Shown: positions 19,734 through 26,690, counted from the stretch's first letter. The stretch: 26,690 nucleotides of DNA from Candidatus Iainarchaeum sp. (GCA_017608725.1 JAFCFG010000001.1:1-26690); one strand, 5' to 3'. Program-made: numbers and translations. The notes: generated by a model not told the origin, from the letters alone.

Positions 19734-20326
19734 TTTTTAATCCCTTTCAAAACATATAATGCCGCAATTTTTTTATCATGTGAATTAAATACCTTTTCGC
19801 CTTCAATTCCCAAACAGTAACTGCCTTCAACTGAAAAGAATTTTTCAGCCTCTTTTTTAATTTTCCTTAAATTCTTGTGCTTTATTTTTCTAAAGTACGA
19901 GTTTTGTTTTCCCCTGTGTTCCCTGAAGTAATTGGATTGCGGATTCAAAACCAATGCAAGAATTTTTCCTTTTGCGCTTAACACTCTGGCAGCTTCAGCA
20001 ACAGCTTTTTTGTAATCACTTATAAATAGCAGGCTTGTTACAAACAAAACGCAGTCAAAGGATTTGTCAGCAAACTGCATTTTTTCCGCACTCCCCTCTC
20101 TGGCTTCAATTCTTCCTTCTGCCTGTTCAATCATTTTCCTGTTTTGCTCCAAGCCTACAACCTCTGCCTCGCTCAATTGCCCCAGCCTGCTTTCAAGAAA
20201 AGCAGGGCCGCACCCAACACTTAAAATCCTTTTACAGTTGCCTAAATATCCTAAAACAATCTTTGCCTCTTCTTCAAGCACTTTCCTGCCAAACGCTGTT
20301 TTGTAAAAGTCGCTGTAATTGCTCAT
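19730..20326 (-). CDS. Class I SAM-dependent methyltransferase
   Basis: 198 aa. Motif I ILSVGCGPAFLES (34-46), acidic loop VVGLEQN, then EGSAEKMQFADKSFDCVLFVTSLLFI (motifs II-IV of the UbiE-like class) and EAARVLSAKGKILALVL. The C-terminal part is basic (RKIKHKNLRKIKKEAEKFF). The substrate is unknown. It overlaps the upstream thiamine-binding-like gene by ATGA (20323-20326) and the downstream oxidoreductase remnant by ATGA (19730-19733), so all three were one translational unit. Confidence 0.87.
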   Translation of the reverse strand: MSNYSDFYKTAFGRKVLEEEAKIVLGYLGNCKRILSVGCGPAFLESRLGQLSEAEVVGLEQNRKMIEQAEGRIEAREGSAEKMQFADKSFDCVLFVTSLLFISDYKKAVAEAARVLSAKGKILALVLNPQSNYFREHRGKQNSYFRKIKHKNLRKIKKEAEKFFSVEGSYCLGIEGEKVFNSHDKKIAALYVLKGIKK

Positions 20327-20628
20327 TTCTCCATTCTTCCTTTGACTGCTTTTAATTTTCTTTCAACACTGCCCTCCTTGTCCCTTCTCTCGTCAATCCT
20401 AACAGAGGTTGCCGCCCTTTTTGCTCCGGTTTTAAACACTGCTTCATGCGCTATTTCAATTGCAGAGAGAATTTCTTTCATTTCTTTTGCTTCAACAATG
20501 GTTCCCATTGCAGTTGGCAGGGGTTTAAAGCCTCTCCTCTTGAGTTCTGCAATTGCAGCTGCAATCTCTTTGCTTACACTGGGCTTTTTTGTTCCAATTG
20601 GAATCACTGTTAATTCAGCAATAATCAT
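20323..20628 (-). CDS. MTH1187/YkoF-like thiamine-binding-fold protein (UPF0045)
   Basis: 101 aa from ATG 20628; a TTG six codons earlier is possible. Features of the family: MIIAELTVIPIGTKKPSVSKEI (start), GFKPLPTAMGTIVEA (about 34-48) and VRIDERRDKEGSVERK near the end. The fold is a small ferredoxin-like oligomer. Relatives bind thiamine or its pyrimidine part, or have unknown ligands. The TATA box TTTAAAT (20674-20680) is about 46 bases upstream and is preceded by the palindromic element also found before the MinD pair. Confidence 0.87.
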   Translation of the reverse strand: MIIAELTVIPIGTKKPSVSKEIAAAIAELKRRGFKPLPTAMGTIVEAKEMKEILSAIEIAHEAVFKTGAKRAATSVRIDERRDKEGSVERKLKAVKGRMEK

Positions 20629-20673
20629 CTTAATCCCAACAATCAACCTTTAATTGAAAATAGTACAAAACTG

Positions 20674-20704
20674 TTTAAATGGGTTTTTGTGCATATGTGC
20701 ATTA
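20674..20704 (-). promoter_or_regulatory. Promoter plus element shared with the MinD pair
   Basis: TTTAAAT (20674-20680) preceded in transcription direction by the complement of 20685-20704, identical over 20 bases to 10722-10741. The only difference in the layout is one extra T between the palindrome and the box. The element reaches into the stop codon of the upstream four-Cys protein gene. Confidence 0.65.
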
Positions 20705-20908
20705 CTTCTTTTGTTCCAGCAAGCTTTTGTCCTCTTTCCCGTTTGGCAGCAGCCAGTCAAGGTGTGAAATGCCTTTTTCCTCCAGCTTGTATCTCTCGCA
20801 TTCTCTCCAGTTTCCTTTGCAGTAGTTTTCAGCCCACTTTTTATCCAGCTTGCCTTTTTCATAAAACCCCTTTAGCGGACAGACCTGAAACCATTTGCAT
20901 TCAGCCAT
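20702..20908 (-). CDS. Small four-cysteine protein, conserved archaeal type
   Basis: 68 aa. MAECKWFQVCPLKGFYEKGKL, then KKWAENYCKGNWRECERYKLEEKGISHLDWLLPNG: cysteines C4, C10, C30 and C37 in a pattern I recognise from short archaeal/anaerobe proteins of unknown function, where they probably bind a [4Fe-4S] cluster or zinc. It starts inside the last codons of the radical SAM gene (8-base overlap), so the two are co-translated. A helper of the radical SAM enzyme is possible but unproven. Confidence 0.8.
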   Translation of the reverse strand: MAECKWFQVCPLKGFYEKGKLDKKWAENYCKGNWRECERYKLEEKGISHLDWLLPNGKEDKSLLEQKK

Positions 20909-21674
20909 TTAACTTTCCCTCCGAAGGCCTTCTTTGCATTGTTTCATTCAAATCCAGTGCCTTTGCATCAGGCTTTTCTGCATCGTAAACTGAAACAGTT
21001 TTCAATCCACTGAACTTTTCCTTGATTGCATCTAGTTCCCTTCTTGAAAGGGGCTTTACAGGGCAACTCCTTAGAGGCGTGTTTATCTGCACTTCATCCG
21101 GATTCAGTTCTCTTGCAGCAGAAGCAATTTCTTCTGCTTTTTCCCTGTTTTCCTCAACAAACATAACCTGTAAGGCAAGCTTTCCCTTGAATTTTTTACT
21201 GAGCTTTTTTATGCCCCCAAACGTCTGTTGAAAGGTTATGCCCTCAACCGGCTTGTTTATCTTCTCAAAAGTTTTTTCATTGCATGCGTCAAGCTTTGCG
21301 CACACAATATCCAATTCTTGCAACACTTTCCTAACCCCCTGTATATAAAGCAGGGAACTGTTTGTTAGGATTGCAATAGGTAAATTAGAATTTTTTCTAA
21401 TGGTTTTTGTAATCTCACCAAGATTCATCGCAAGTGTTGGCTCTCCCATCCCGGAAAATGTTATCACATCTGGTTTTGTTTTCTGCAGCGCCTGCTGCAA
21501 TTCGCGTTCCACTTTTTTCCCATCAACAAAGTTTTTCCTCTTGGCTGTTTTGCTTTCCGTTCCGCCAACTTGGCAGTAGATGCAGTCAAAAGAGCAGGCT
21601 TTCCTGCAAATTGGGTCAATGCCAAGACTGTTTCCCAAGCGCCAGCTTGGCACAGGCCCATAAACTGTTTTCAT
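20901..21674 (-). CDS. Radical SAM protein, COG0731 (wyosine/TYW1-like) type
   Basis: 257 aa. The N-terminus VYGPVPSWRLGNSLGIDPI is characteristic of COG0731. The cluster motif is C27-SFD-C31-IY-C34 (CxxxCxxC), with an additional C23. GMGEPTLA (75-82) is the SAM-binding GGE-type motif. VNTPLR-like INTPLRSCPVKPL is near 197-209. Full TYW1 proteins (tRNA-Phe imidazoG synthesis) are longer, about 300-340 aa, so this is a shorter relative and its substrate may differ. A GGAGG(A) site precedes ATG 21674. Followed by the four-Cys gene. Confidence 0.85.
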   Translation of the reverse strand: MKTVYGPVPSWRLGNSLGIDPICRKACSFDCIYCQVGGTESKTAKRKNFVDGKKVERELQQALQKTKPDVITFSGMGEPTLAMNLGEITKTIRKNSNLPIAILTNSSLLYIQGVRKVLQELDIVCAKLDACNEKTFEKINKPVEGITFQQTFGGIKKLSKKFKGKLALQVMFVEENREKAEEIASAARELNPDEVQINTPLRSCPVKPLSRRELDAIKEKFSGLKTVSVYDAEKPDAKALDLNETMQRRPSEGKLNG

Positions 21675-21695
21675 ACCATTTCCTCCTTTTCGCGA

Positions 21696-22430
21696 TTAAA
21701 ACAACAAAATCATTAACAATACTGTTGCCAGTCCCACCAAAATTGACGCAGTTTTTTTATACGGTTTAAAGCTTAGTTCAGAGCACGGCAGTAGCTCTTC
21801 TACCGAAATATAAACCATGATGGCAGCTGCGCCTGCAAGCGACATGCTGAGAATGGCTGTTGGCATACCGTATAAAACAAAGTAACCAAAAATAAACCCA
21901 AACACTTCAAACACGATTGTGCCTACAAGAATTGCAAATGAGCGTAGCTTTTTTCTTGTTAGCGCATACACTGATATAATTGTTGCAATGTTTTCCGGAA
22001 TATCTTGGGCTGCTATCCCTATTGCAATCAACAGTCCTAATGACGGTTCCAAGGCAAAGCTGATTCCAATTGCAAGCCCTTCAGGAATATTGTGCAATGC
22101 AATTCCAATAACAAGCATTGACACGCTTCTTTTAACATTTGGTTTCTCTTTTTCACCCAATTCAGGGTTAAGATGTGGCAGTGTTCTATCAACTGCTATT
22201 ATTGCCAATGCTCCCATTACAAATCCGATTAGCGCATAGATATACGGTGCTATGCCAAGTGCTTCTGGAATCAATTCAAAGAAAGAAATTCCAATCATCA
22301 TTGCAGCGGCAAAGGAAAATGAATATTGCAAAAAGGTTTTGCCCGGTTTTTTAATTAGCCCTACAAGAGAACCAAGCGTTTGCCCCACAAAAATCAAGAA
22401 GACAATAATCCAAAAGCCCTGCATTTCCAT
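21696..22430 (-). CDS. ZIP-family metal transporter
   Basis: 244 aa with about eight hydrophobic segments. HNIPEG (113-118) is the TM4 metal site and QDIPEN (142-147) the TM5 site, where the usual HExxE/HNxPE histidine is glutamine. A charged, proline-rich loop (about 86-101) separates TM3 from TM4, as in the family. ZIP proteins bring Zn2+, Fe2+ or other divalent ions into the cytoplasm. The start at 22430 or at the second ATG two codons later cannot be decided. It and the ZIP paralogue at 23545-24285 lie in the same direction, separated by the J-domain and MBL-fold genes. Confidence 0.9.
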   Translation of the reverse strand: MEMQGFWIIVFLIFVGQTLGSLVGLIKKPGKTFLQYSFSFAAAMMIGISFFELIPEALGIAPYIYALIGFVMGALAIIAVDRTLPHLNPELGEKEKPNVKRSVSMLVIGIALHNIPEGLAIGISFALEPSLGLLIAIGIAAQDIPENIATIISVYALTRKKLRSFAILVGTIVFEVFGFIFGYFVLYGMPTAILSMSLAGAAAIMVYISVEELLPCSELSFKPYKKTASILVGLATVLLMILLF

Positions 22431-22502
22431 TTTAACCCCAAATACTCTATTGAATTTAATTTTTGCATAATTGCAAGAATTTTCAAGTAATTTTTTTATA
22501 TT

Positions 22503-22826
22503 TCACTCCTTGGCTCCCCTCTTCACGCTGTCTTCTTTCTTGTCTCTCATAACCCTGCTTGGGTTTCCCCAGATTGGGTCGTTTCCAAACTGCTTTGACC
22601 ACCATTCGCCGTAGTCAGCAAACACATCCTGCTTTTCAAATGCTTCTTTTTCGAAGGAAACCCCGTAATTGTCACAGTAGGCTACAATCGTTGCAAAGGC
22701 TTCATTGATTTCCTGCATTCGCTTCTTGCATTTCTCAGGCTTTCCTTTGCATTTGTCAGGGTGCCATTGCTTTGCCAATTGCTTGTAGTTTTTCTTAATT
22801 AATTCAATGCTTGCTTTCTCCGGCAA
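22503..22826 (-). CDS. J-domain (DnaJ-like) protein, N-terminus disturbed by a likely frameshift
   Basis: The undisturbed frame gives 107 aa from TTG 22826: IKKNYKQLAKQWHPDKCKG with the HPD motif (22-24), then KKRMQEINEAFATIVAYCDNYG, completing the J domain, and a charged tail. The first J-domain helix is encoded further up in the same frame (EEIDRARKTLQL) but has no start codon. Removing one T from the T4 run (22860-22863 on the plus strand, AAAA) joins it to TTG 22884 as MNEEKAFFEEIDRARK, just after an AGGTGA site. J domains stimulate Hsp70 ATPases, and C-terminal partners vary. Cysteines near HPD (DKCKGKPEKC) are unusual. Confidence 0.8.
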   Translation of the reverse strand: MPEKASIELIKKNYKQLAKQWHPDKCKGKPEKCKKRMQEINEAFATIVAYCDNYGVSFEKEAFEKQDVFADYGEWWSKQFGNDPIWGNPSRVMRDKKEDSVKRGAKE

Positions 22827-22889
22827 TTGCAGGGTTTTTCTCGCCCGGTCAATTTCTTCAAAAGAATGCTTTTTCTTCGTTCAAATCAC

Positions 22890-23540
22890 CTAAAAATTGA
22901 ATTCAGCTCCAGCAGAGCATGCTTTGGATTGTTTTGGGAACAATTCTTTTATCTGTTGCTTGTGCTGCGTGCAGTGTGTTGCTGCAATCAGATCAATTCC
23001 TTGCAAGGCATCAAAATCGCTGAACCCGTGGAAGCCGCCAATGACCGCATGCACTTTTCCAAACTCACTTGCTTTTTCCAGTATCTGAGTCAAGCCAGGG
23101 TGAGAGCACCCAACCAATACAACCAGGCCTTTTCCTGTTTTCAAAACAAGGCTTTGTTCGTCAATTGAATTGCTCAGCTTCCCTGCCGAATAAATTTCTT
23201 CGTTTATTTTTGTTTCCTCGCTTACTTCAATCAATTCCGCTTTTTTTCCAATTTTTTCCTTTGTTTCATTTGAAAAACTGTCCAAAGTAAAAACTTTTAG
23301 GCCCCTATTTTGCAAAACCCACGACAAGCCGCCGGTGTGGTCAAAGTGGTCATGTGATAAAACCACCTTGCTAATCTGCTTTGGTTTCACGCCAAATTTT
23401 TCTGCATTGAATGAAAGCACTGCGGCACTGCTTCCAGTGTCAAACAAAACATTCTCCATCCCCTCAACCAGACAGCTGAAGCCCCATTCTGACTTAAAAC
23501 CATGCTTTGCCTGGTTGTCAACCAAAATTTTCAGCTTCAT
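22890..23540 (-). CDS. MBL-fold metallohydrolase (COG1237 type)
   Basis: 216 aa from ATG 23540 (five bases after the upstream ZIP stop; AAGGG ahead). Motifs: NVLFDTGSS (30-38), LSHDHFDHTGGL (61-72) giving the di-metal HxHxDH site, LVGCSHPG and VIGGFHGF for later ligands, and ATHCTQHK near the end. COG1237 contains the archaeal dihydropterin-type RFA-P/methanopterin branch enzyme annotation and other phosphodiesterase-like enzymes. The precise reaction is uncertain. Cytoplasmic. Confidence 0.87.
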   Translation of the reverse strand: MKLKILVDNQAKHGFKSEWGFSCLVEGMENVLFDTGSSAAVLSFNAEKFGVKPKQISKVVLSHDHFDHTGGLSWVLQNRGLKVFTLDSFSNETKEKIGKKAELIEVSEETKINEEIYSAGKLSNSIDEQSLVLKTGKGLVVLVGCSHPGLTQILEKASEFGKVHAVIGGFHGFSDFDALQGIDLIAATHCTQHKQQIKELFPKQSKACSAGAEFNF

Positions 23541-23544
23541 TTGT

Positions 23545-24285
23545 TCAACCCTTAACAAGCATTTTTATTGCAACCATGAAAACAATTCCAATGATGAAAA
23601 ATGCAAATGAAACAACCACTTTTTTCGCGCTTTTCTCCTTGTGCAGTTCGGGGATGAGGTCTGACCCTGCAATGTAAATAAAACCGCCTGCTGCAAACGG
23701 CAGCAAAAGCTTTGAAAAACTAATTGCACTGGAAGCAAAAAAGCCGATAATGCCGCCGAGAACGCAAGTGAGCTGTGAGAGAAAATTAAAAAACAAGGCT
23801 TTTTTTCTTGCAAAGCCACCGTAAACCAATGTTGCGAAGTCGCCGATTTCCTGGGGTGATTCATGTCCAATGATAAGCACAGTGGTTACGATTCCAAATC
23901 CAATCCCCGTCATAAAGCTTGCTGCTATTACCAGTCCGTCAATAAAATTGTGTATCCCATCTCCAAACAAAATGAGGTAAGTAAATGCATGTATGTCGCA
24001 TTGTTTTTCATGGCAGTGGTGCCAGTGCAAAACCCTTTCAATCAGAAAGAACAAAATGAACCCTATGAAAAGATAAATGAATGCCGTGTTTTTTGGGAGT
24101 TGTTCAAGTGACTTGCCCAGCATGTGAAAAAAAGCCCCGCTTAACAGTGCACCAGCAGAAAAGCCAATTAATGCAAGCAAAACCTTTTCCAGCGTCTTCT
24201 TGCTTACAAGCAAGGAAAACACGCCAACCAATGCAACCAAGCTGTCAACACCAGTTGCGACCAAAATCCATGTAAGCGTGTTCAT
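23545..24285 (-). CDS. ZIP-family metal transporter with His-rich loop
   Basis: 246 aa, eight hydrophobic segments. The TM3-TM4 loop is rich in His/Cys (VLHWHHCHEKQCDIHAF, 86-101), a typical metal-collecting loop. The transport sites are HNFIDG (112-117) and HESPQEIGD (141-149), of the HNxxDG/HExPHE subtype close to human ZIP7/13-like and archaeal ZIPs. It differs clearly from the other ZIP gene, so it is not a recent duplication. Probably Zn2+ or Fe2+ uptake. Start ATG 24285. Confidence 0.9.
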   Translation of the reverse strand: MNTLTWILVATGVDSLVALVGVFSLLVSKKTLEKVLLALIGFSAGALLSGAFFHMLGKSLEQLPKNTAFIYLFIGFILFFLIERVLHWHHCHEKQCDIHAFTYLILFGDGIHNFIDGLVIAASFMTGIGFGIVTTVLIIGHESPQEIGDFATLVYGGFARKKALFFNFLSQLTCVLGGIIGFFASSAISFSKLLLPFAAGGFIYIAGSDLIPELHKEKSAKKVVVSFAFFIIGIVFMVAIKMLVKG

Positions 24286-24346
24286 TTGAATCCCCTAAAA
24301 CCGTGTAGTTTATTGGTTGCTTTAGCTGCAATCAAACGCCCAACAC

Positions 24347-24724
24347 TCATTCTCCGTGGCCGTCCTCTTTCTTTAACCCGTAACCAATCCCGCTGTGTGG
24401 CTCGCAAGTGTTTTTCCCTGACTCAAGCTTGCCTTGGGCAAAGCTTTGCAGTGCTTCTTCAACACTGCCTGAAACACCAAGCAAAAGACTTATTCCATAC
24501 TCCTTAAAAAAACCCTGGGCCCTGAATCCTGCACCGCCTGCAATCACTGTTTCAATACCTTTCTCATGAAAGAAACGCGGTAAAAATCCTGTGCTGTGGC
24601 CGGGATTTTCAATAACCTCTTTTTTCACAACCTTTCCACCTTCGATTTCCGCAATAGTGAATTGCGGGCACCTGCCAAAATGCTCTGATACCTTTCCAGA
24701 ATCTGTTGAAACCGCTACCTTCAT
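24347..24724 (-). CDS. NifX-family protein (dinitrogenase Fe-Mo cofactor biosynthesis domain)
   Basis: 125 aa. MKVAVSTDSGKVSEHFGRCPQF is the family's start (with the HFGR loop and C19), then FTIAEIEGGKV, ETVIAGGAGFRAQGFF and EALQSFAQGKLESG. Such small proteins bind metal-sulfur cofactors; the Desulfovibrio ORP and T. maritima TM1290 proteins belong here. The C-terminal tail after about 105 has C108 and histidines (NTCEPHSGIGYG, DGHGE) not in the core domain. The start ATG 24724 follows the upstream stop TGA directly, with AGGAGTGA as ribosome site. Confidence 0.92.
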   Translation of the reverse strand: MKVAVSTDSGKVSEHFGRCPQFTIAEIEGGKVVKKEVIENPGHSTGFLPRFFHEKGIETVIAGGAGFRAQGFFKEYGISLLLGVSGSVEEALQSFAQGKLESGKNTCEPHSGIGYGLKKEDGHGE

Positions 24725-25069
24725 TCAATCACTCCTTTTAAATTCTTCAATTGCTTTTACCGCGAGCTGTGTGTACATCAGGGCTGGGCCTCCTGCCATA
24801 AGCACTGCAACAAAGCAGGCTTCCATTACCTCATCGCTTGCTGCTCCCGCATCCAGTGCATTTTTTACATGGAATGCGATGCACCATTTGCACCTTGTTG
24901 CAATGCTCAGTGAAACTGAAATTAGTTCCTTTGTTTTGGTGTCCAATGCTCCTTTTTCCTCAACGCTTTTCAAAAAAGATGAAAATGGTTGCATCTGTTT
25001 TGGGTATTGTTTCTGTAATTCAACCAGGTTTTTTCCAATATCTCTCAACAATTGCTTTGGTTCTTCCAA
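24725..25069 (-). CDS. AhpD-like / carboxymuconolactone decarboxylase family protein
   Basis: 114 aa. The AhpD active-site pattern E-x11-C-x2-C-x3-H is complete: E48, C60, C63, H67 (TRCKWCIAFHVK). It is followed by AGAASDEVMEACFVAVLMAGGPALMY, a usual CMD helix. AhpD-type proteins relay reducing equivalents or act as peroxidases; others are decarboxylases. Set between two NifX genes with 0 and 26 bases of spacing, a redox relay for that system is the natural inference. Confidence 0.88.
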   Translation of the reverse strand: MEEPKQLLRDIGKNLVELQKQYPKQMQPFSSFLKSVEEKGALDTKTKELISVSLSIATRCKWCIAFHVKNALDAGAASDEVMEACFVAVLMAGGPALMYTQLAVKAIEEFKRSD

Positions 25070-25095
25070 TTAAATCACCTCGAACAACTTAAAAC

Positions 25096-25575
25096 CTATA
25101 CAGGAGAGCTTCTTCCCTTGCCTGCTCCCATTCCTCTTCCGGTCCCTGAACTCCGGCCTGCTCCCCTGCCCCTTCTCTGGCTCCTGCCACTCCCTCTCCC
25201 TGCACCCATTCCAAAGTGCCCTGAAACACTGCTTCCTGCCATTTCCTTTAGTTTTCCTTCAGCCAACTGCTGTATTGCCTGCTGAACGCTTAACCCTGTT
25301 GCTTTGTAAACCTTTATCCCGGTTTGCTGCAAAACAATGAACGCATTTGGCCCAACGTTTCCTGTTATAACAGCTTCTGCTCCCTGTTCAGCAACTGCTC
25401 GGGCTGCAGCAGTTCCGGCACCCATTGCTGTTTCCATTGCAGGATTTGGCATAAAAGAGCTGCTCTTTACTTCCTTACCCTCTATTTCTGCAATTATGTA
25501 ACCAGGGCACCTGCCAAACACAGGATTGACTGTTTGTTTTAAATCTTCTGAGATTGCGCTAATTGCTACCTTCAT
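25096..25575 (-). CDS. NifX-family protein with Gly/Arg/Ser-rich tail
   Basis: 159 aa. The core, residues 1-112: MKVAISAISEDLKQTVNPVFGRCPGYIIAEIEG (family start; C23 in FGRCPG), GAEAVITGNVGPNAF, QQAIQQLAEGKL. Then comes a low-complexity tail of about 40 residues made of G, R, S and A (SGRSQRRGRGAGR type). The tail resembles the Gly/Arg stretch of the DUF5320 protein at 18.5 kb, and may serve for protein contacts or phase behaviour (inference). It overlaps the small membrane protein gene by ATGA (25572-25575). Confidence 0.9.
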   Translation of the reverse strand: MKVAISAISEDLKQTVNPVFGRCPGYIIAEIEGKEVKSSSFMPNPAMETAMGAGTAAARAVAEQGAEAVITGNVGPNAFIVLQQTGIKVYKATGLSVQQAIQQLAEGKLKEMAGSSVSGHFGMGAGRGSGRSQRRGRGAGRSSGTGRGMGAGKGRSSPV

Positions 25576-25844
25576 TTCTTATCCTCCTTTTCCTCTAACA
25601 TTTTTCTTCCGTATCCTTTAAACCCGTAATATGTTAAAACCGCTGCAGCAAGCAGCAAAATCGCATTCAAAGTGTTTTCCCATTGCATTGCAGCCAAAAC
25701 AGTGAACAGCGCTGGAAAGGCATATCTTCTGTACCAGCATTGCTTAAGGGTTCCAGTGTAGTAGAAAAATAAAGCGAAGGTGAAAATAATTTCTGTTGAA
25801 ACCCGGATCCCCAGCCCATTCAAATCATCAAAAACAACAGCCAA
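25572..25844 (-). CDS. Small membrane protein, unknown
   Basis: 90 aa from TTG 25844, chosen because AGGTGA lies four bases ahead, within the stop of the CDF-NifX gene. Three hydrophobic stretches can be seen (about 17-32 STEIIFTFALFFYYTG, 40-54 RYAFPALFTVLAAMQ, 60-76 NAILLLAAAVLTYYGF), followed by a charged tail KMLEEKEDKK. I do not recognise the family. Tight coupling to NifX and CDF-NifX genes suggests it belongs to the same metal-handling unit. Confidence 0.75.
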   Translation of the reverse strand: MAVVFDDLNGLGIRVSTEIIFTFALFFYYTGTLKQCWYRRYAFPALFTVLAAMQWENTLNAILLLAAAVLTYYGFKGYGRKMLEEKEDKK

Positions 25845-25848
25845 CCAA

Positions 25849-26616
25849 TCACCTGAATTCGCTTAGAATTTCTTCAAAAGTTTTTTTGTCAGTCAACTTT
25901 ATTTCAATAAAGTGCTCTTGCAGTGCATAGTATGCGCCACCCTTGTGCATTTGCTCTTTTGAGAACAAAACATCCACATTATTTTTTCCAAGTAGTTGCG
26001 CTGCAAGAATTCCTCTTTTCGTTTCGCTTTTTGTATAGGGGTTTTTAATTATCCTGCTTTCAACCAGCCTTTTTTTATTCGGCTTGTTTGTTACCTTAAA
26101 CAAGCCAAAGAACCCGGCTGTCCCAAACTCTTTCGAAATCTTGCTTTTTTTTGAATTGCCTTCAAGTGCAATCGCATAGGTTAAAATGCCCTTTTTTTTG
26201 TATTCAATATCAATCATTATCTTGTCAATTCTTGGAATTGCCTGCTTGATTTTTTCCTCACACTGTTTGTGCAGCTGGCTTACCCTCTTCAAGTCCTTGA
26301 TGTCTGTTTCAAGCAGTAGGTCAACGAAAACATACCGCCCCGAATTCCTTGCAATAATCTTTTTTACTCTTACCCCCTTCTGCCCTGCTGCGATTCTTTC
26401 AATTTTTCTCACGGTTTTGTAATCAAGGCTTGCATCAAGCAAAACTTTTGCTGAATCAATAAATATCCCTGCCCCTGCTTTGAAAACCAGCACAGCAACA
26501 GCAAGCCCGATTAAGGGGTCAGCCATGGGAAAGCCTGCAAAGGACAGTGCAACTGCTGCAACAACCCCAACTGAACCATATGCATCAAGCATGCTGTGTT
26601 TTGCCTCGCTTAGCAT
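25849..26616 (-). CDS. Cation diffusion facilitator C-terminal part fused to a NifX-like domain (5' end disrupted)
   Basis: 255 aa in the open frame. Residues 1-62 are TM5 and TM6 of a CDF transporter with the HxxxD metal site H7-D11 (AKHSMLDAYGSVG). Residues 65-140 are the CDF cytoplasmic domain, and about 144-255 are a NifX-like domain (ILTYAIALEGNSKKSKISKEFG, LGKNNVDVLFSK, KTFEEILSEF). TM1-4 are missing: the same frame is open upstream to a TAA at the A15 tract (26658-26672). Beyond the tract the same frame reads VSLAIVF, as if it were the earlier part of the same gene. So a full CDF-NifX gene is interrupted here, by error or by mutation. The protein would export a metal and sense or bind a cofactor. 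Confidence 0.8.
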   Translation of the reverse strand: MLSEAKHSMLDAYGSVGVVAAVALSFAGFPMADPLIGLAVAVLVFKAGAGIFIDSAKVLLDASLDYKTVRKIERIAAGQKGVRVKKIIARNSGRYVFVDLLLETDIKDLKRVSQLHKQCEEKIKQAIPRIDKIMIDIEYKKKGILTYAIALEGNSKKSKISKEFGTAGFFGLFKVTNKPNKKRLVESRIIKNPYTKSETKRGILAAQLLGKNNVDVLFSKEQMHKGGAYYALQEHFIEIKLTDKKTFEEILSEFR

Positions 26617-26657
26617 GCTCGGGCTTTTCTCCTCTTCTCCAACCTTTTGCTTGTATT

Positions 26658-26672
26658 AAAAAAAAAAAAAAA
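26658..26672. repeat. A15 homopolymer interrupting the CDF reading frame
   Basis: Fifteen A on the plus strand (T15 in the coding strand). It is far longer than any other run in the window, and a stop codon (TAA) forms at its end in the CDF frame. Confidence 0.9.
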
Positions 26673-26690
26673 CAATTGCAAGCGATACAA

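Overview
The window looks like a piece of an archaeal genome. The evidence is: TATA-type box A elements at archaeal spacing, a tRNA-Asp split by a bulge-helix-bulge intron after nucleotide 37, a TYW1/wyosine-like radical SAM protein, MinD ATPases with inserted ferredoxin, and many short overlapping (ATGA) minus-strand genes. I cannot name the lineage from sequence alone. A small-genome (DPANN-like) or euryarchaeal metagenome bin would fit, and that is inference.

Layout. 1-5350: housekeeping and membrane genes (HD nucleotidase, MscS channel, Kef-type antiporter, DUF1003 protein, an (alpha/alpha)6 sugar-active protein), with a 108-bp MITE-like element near 3.6 kb. 5350-6310: a gene-poor stretch with a 75-bp tandem repeat abutting the intron-containing tRNA-Asp, a diverged repeat copy on the tRNA's other side, a duplicated 37-bp segment, and a 51-aa SWIB-like gene. 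6386-8912: a SPPY-type methyltransferase and a thioredoxin-CcdA fusion. 8970-16459: one long minus-strand cluster of 15 genes, which is the main attraction. 16654-18443: a plus-strand ArsR / TrmO / FmdE-ribbon / TauE group. 18527-20908: DUF5320, ArsR with a perfect palindromic operator, a decayed flavin disulfide oxidoreductase, a methyltransferase, a thiamine-binding-like protein and a four-Cys protein. 20901-26690: radical SAM, two ZIP transporters, a J-domain protein, an MBL-fold enzyme, and a NifX / AhpD-like / NifX / membrane / CDF-NifX cluster.

How the genes fit together. The long cluster combines thioredoxin, ferredoxin, ferredoxin:thioredoxin reductase and a mini-redoxin (electron supply). 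It adds an ABC ATPase, a G3E-like GTPase with a C-terminal Fe-S domain, DUF4346, a ferredoxin-NifX fusion, an MIP18-family protein, a CoA-binding protein, a winged-helix regulator and two MinD-ferredoxin ATPases. With the two stand-alone NifX proteins, the CDF-NifX fusion, DUF5320, TrmO and FmdE pieces elsewhere in the window, it resembles an expanded relative of the 'orange protein' (ORP) type NifX/MinD systems. A redox-coupled metal-cluster assembly or trafficking system is the most economical reading, but the cofactor and target are unknown.

Quality note: at least three genes (FmdE ribbon, TauE, J-domain protein) are rescued by a single-base change in a short homopolymer. The CDF gene is interrupted at an A15 tract. 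Assembly error and real decay cannot be told apart here.
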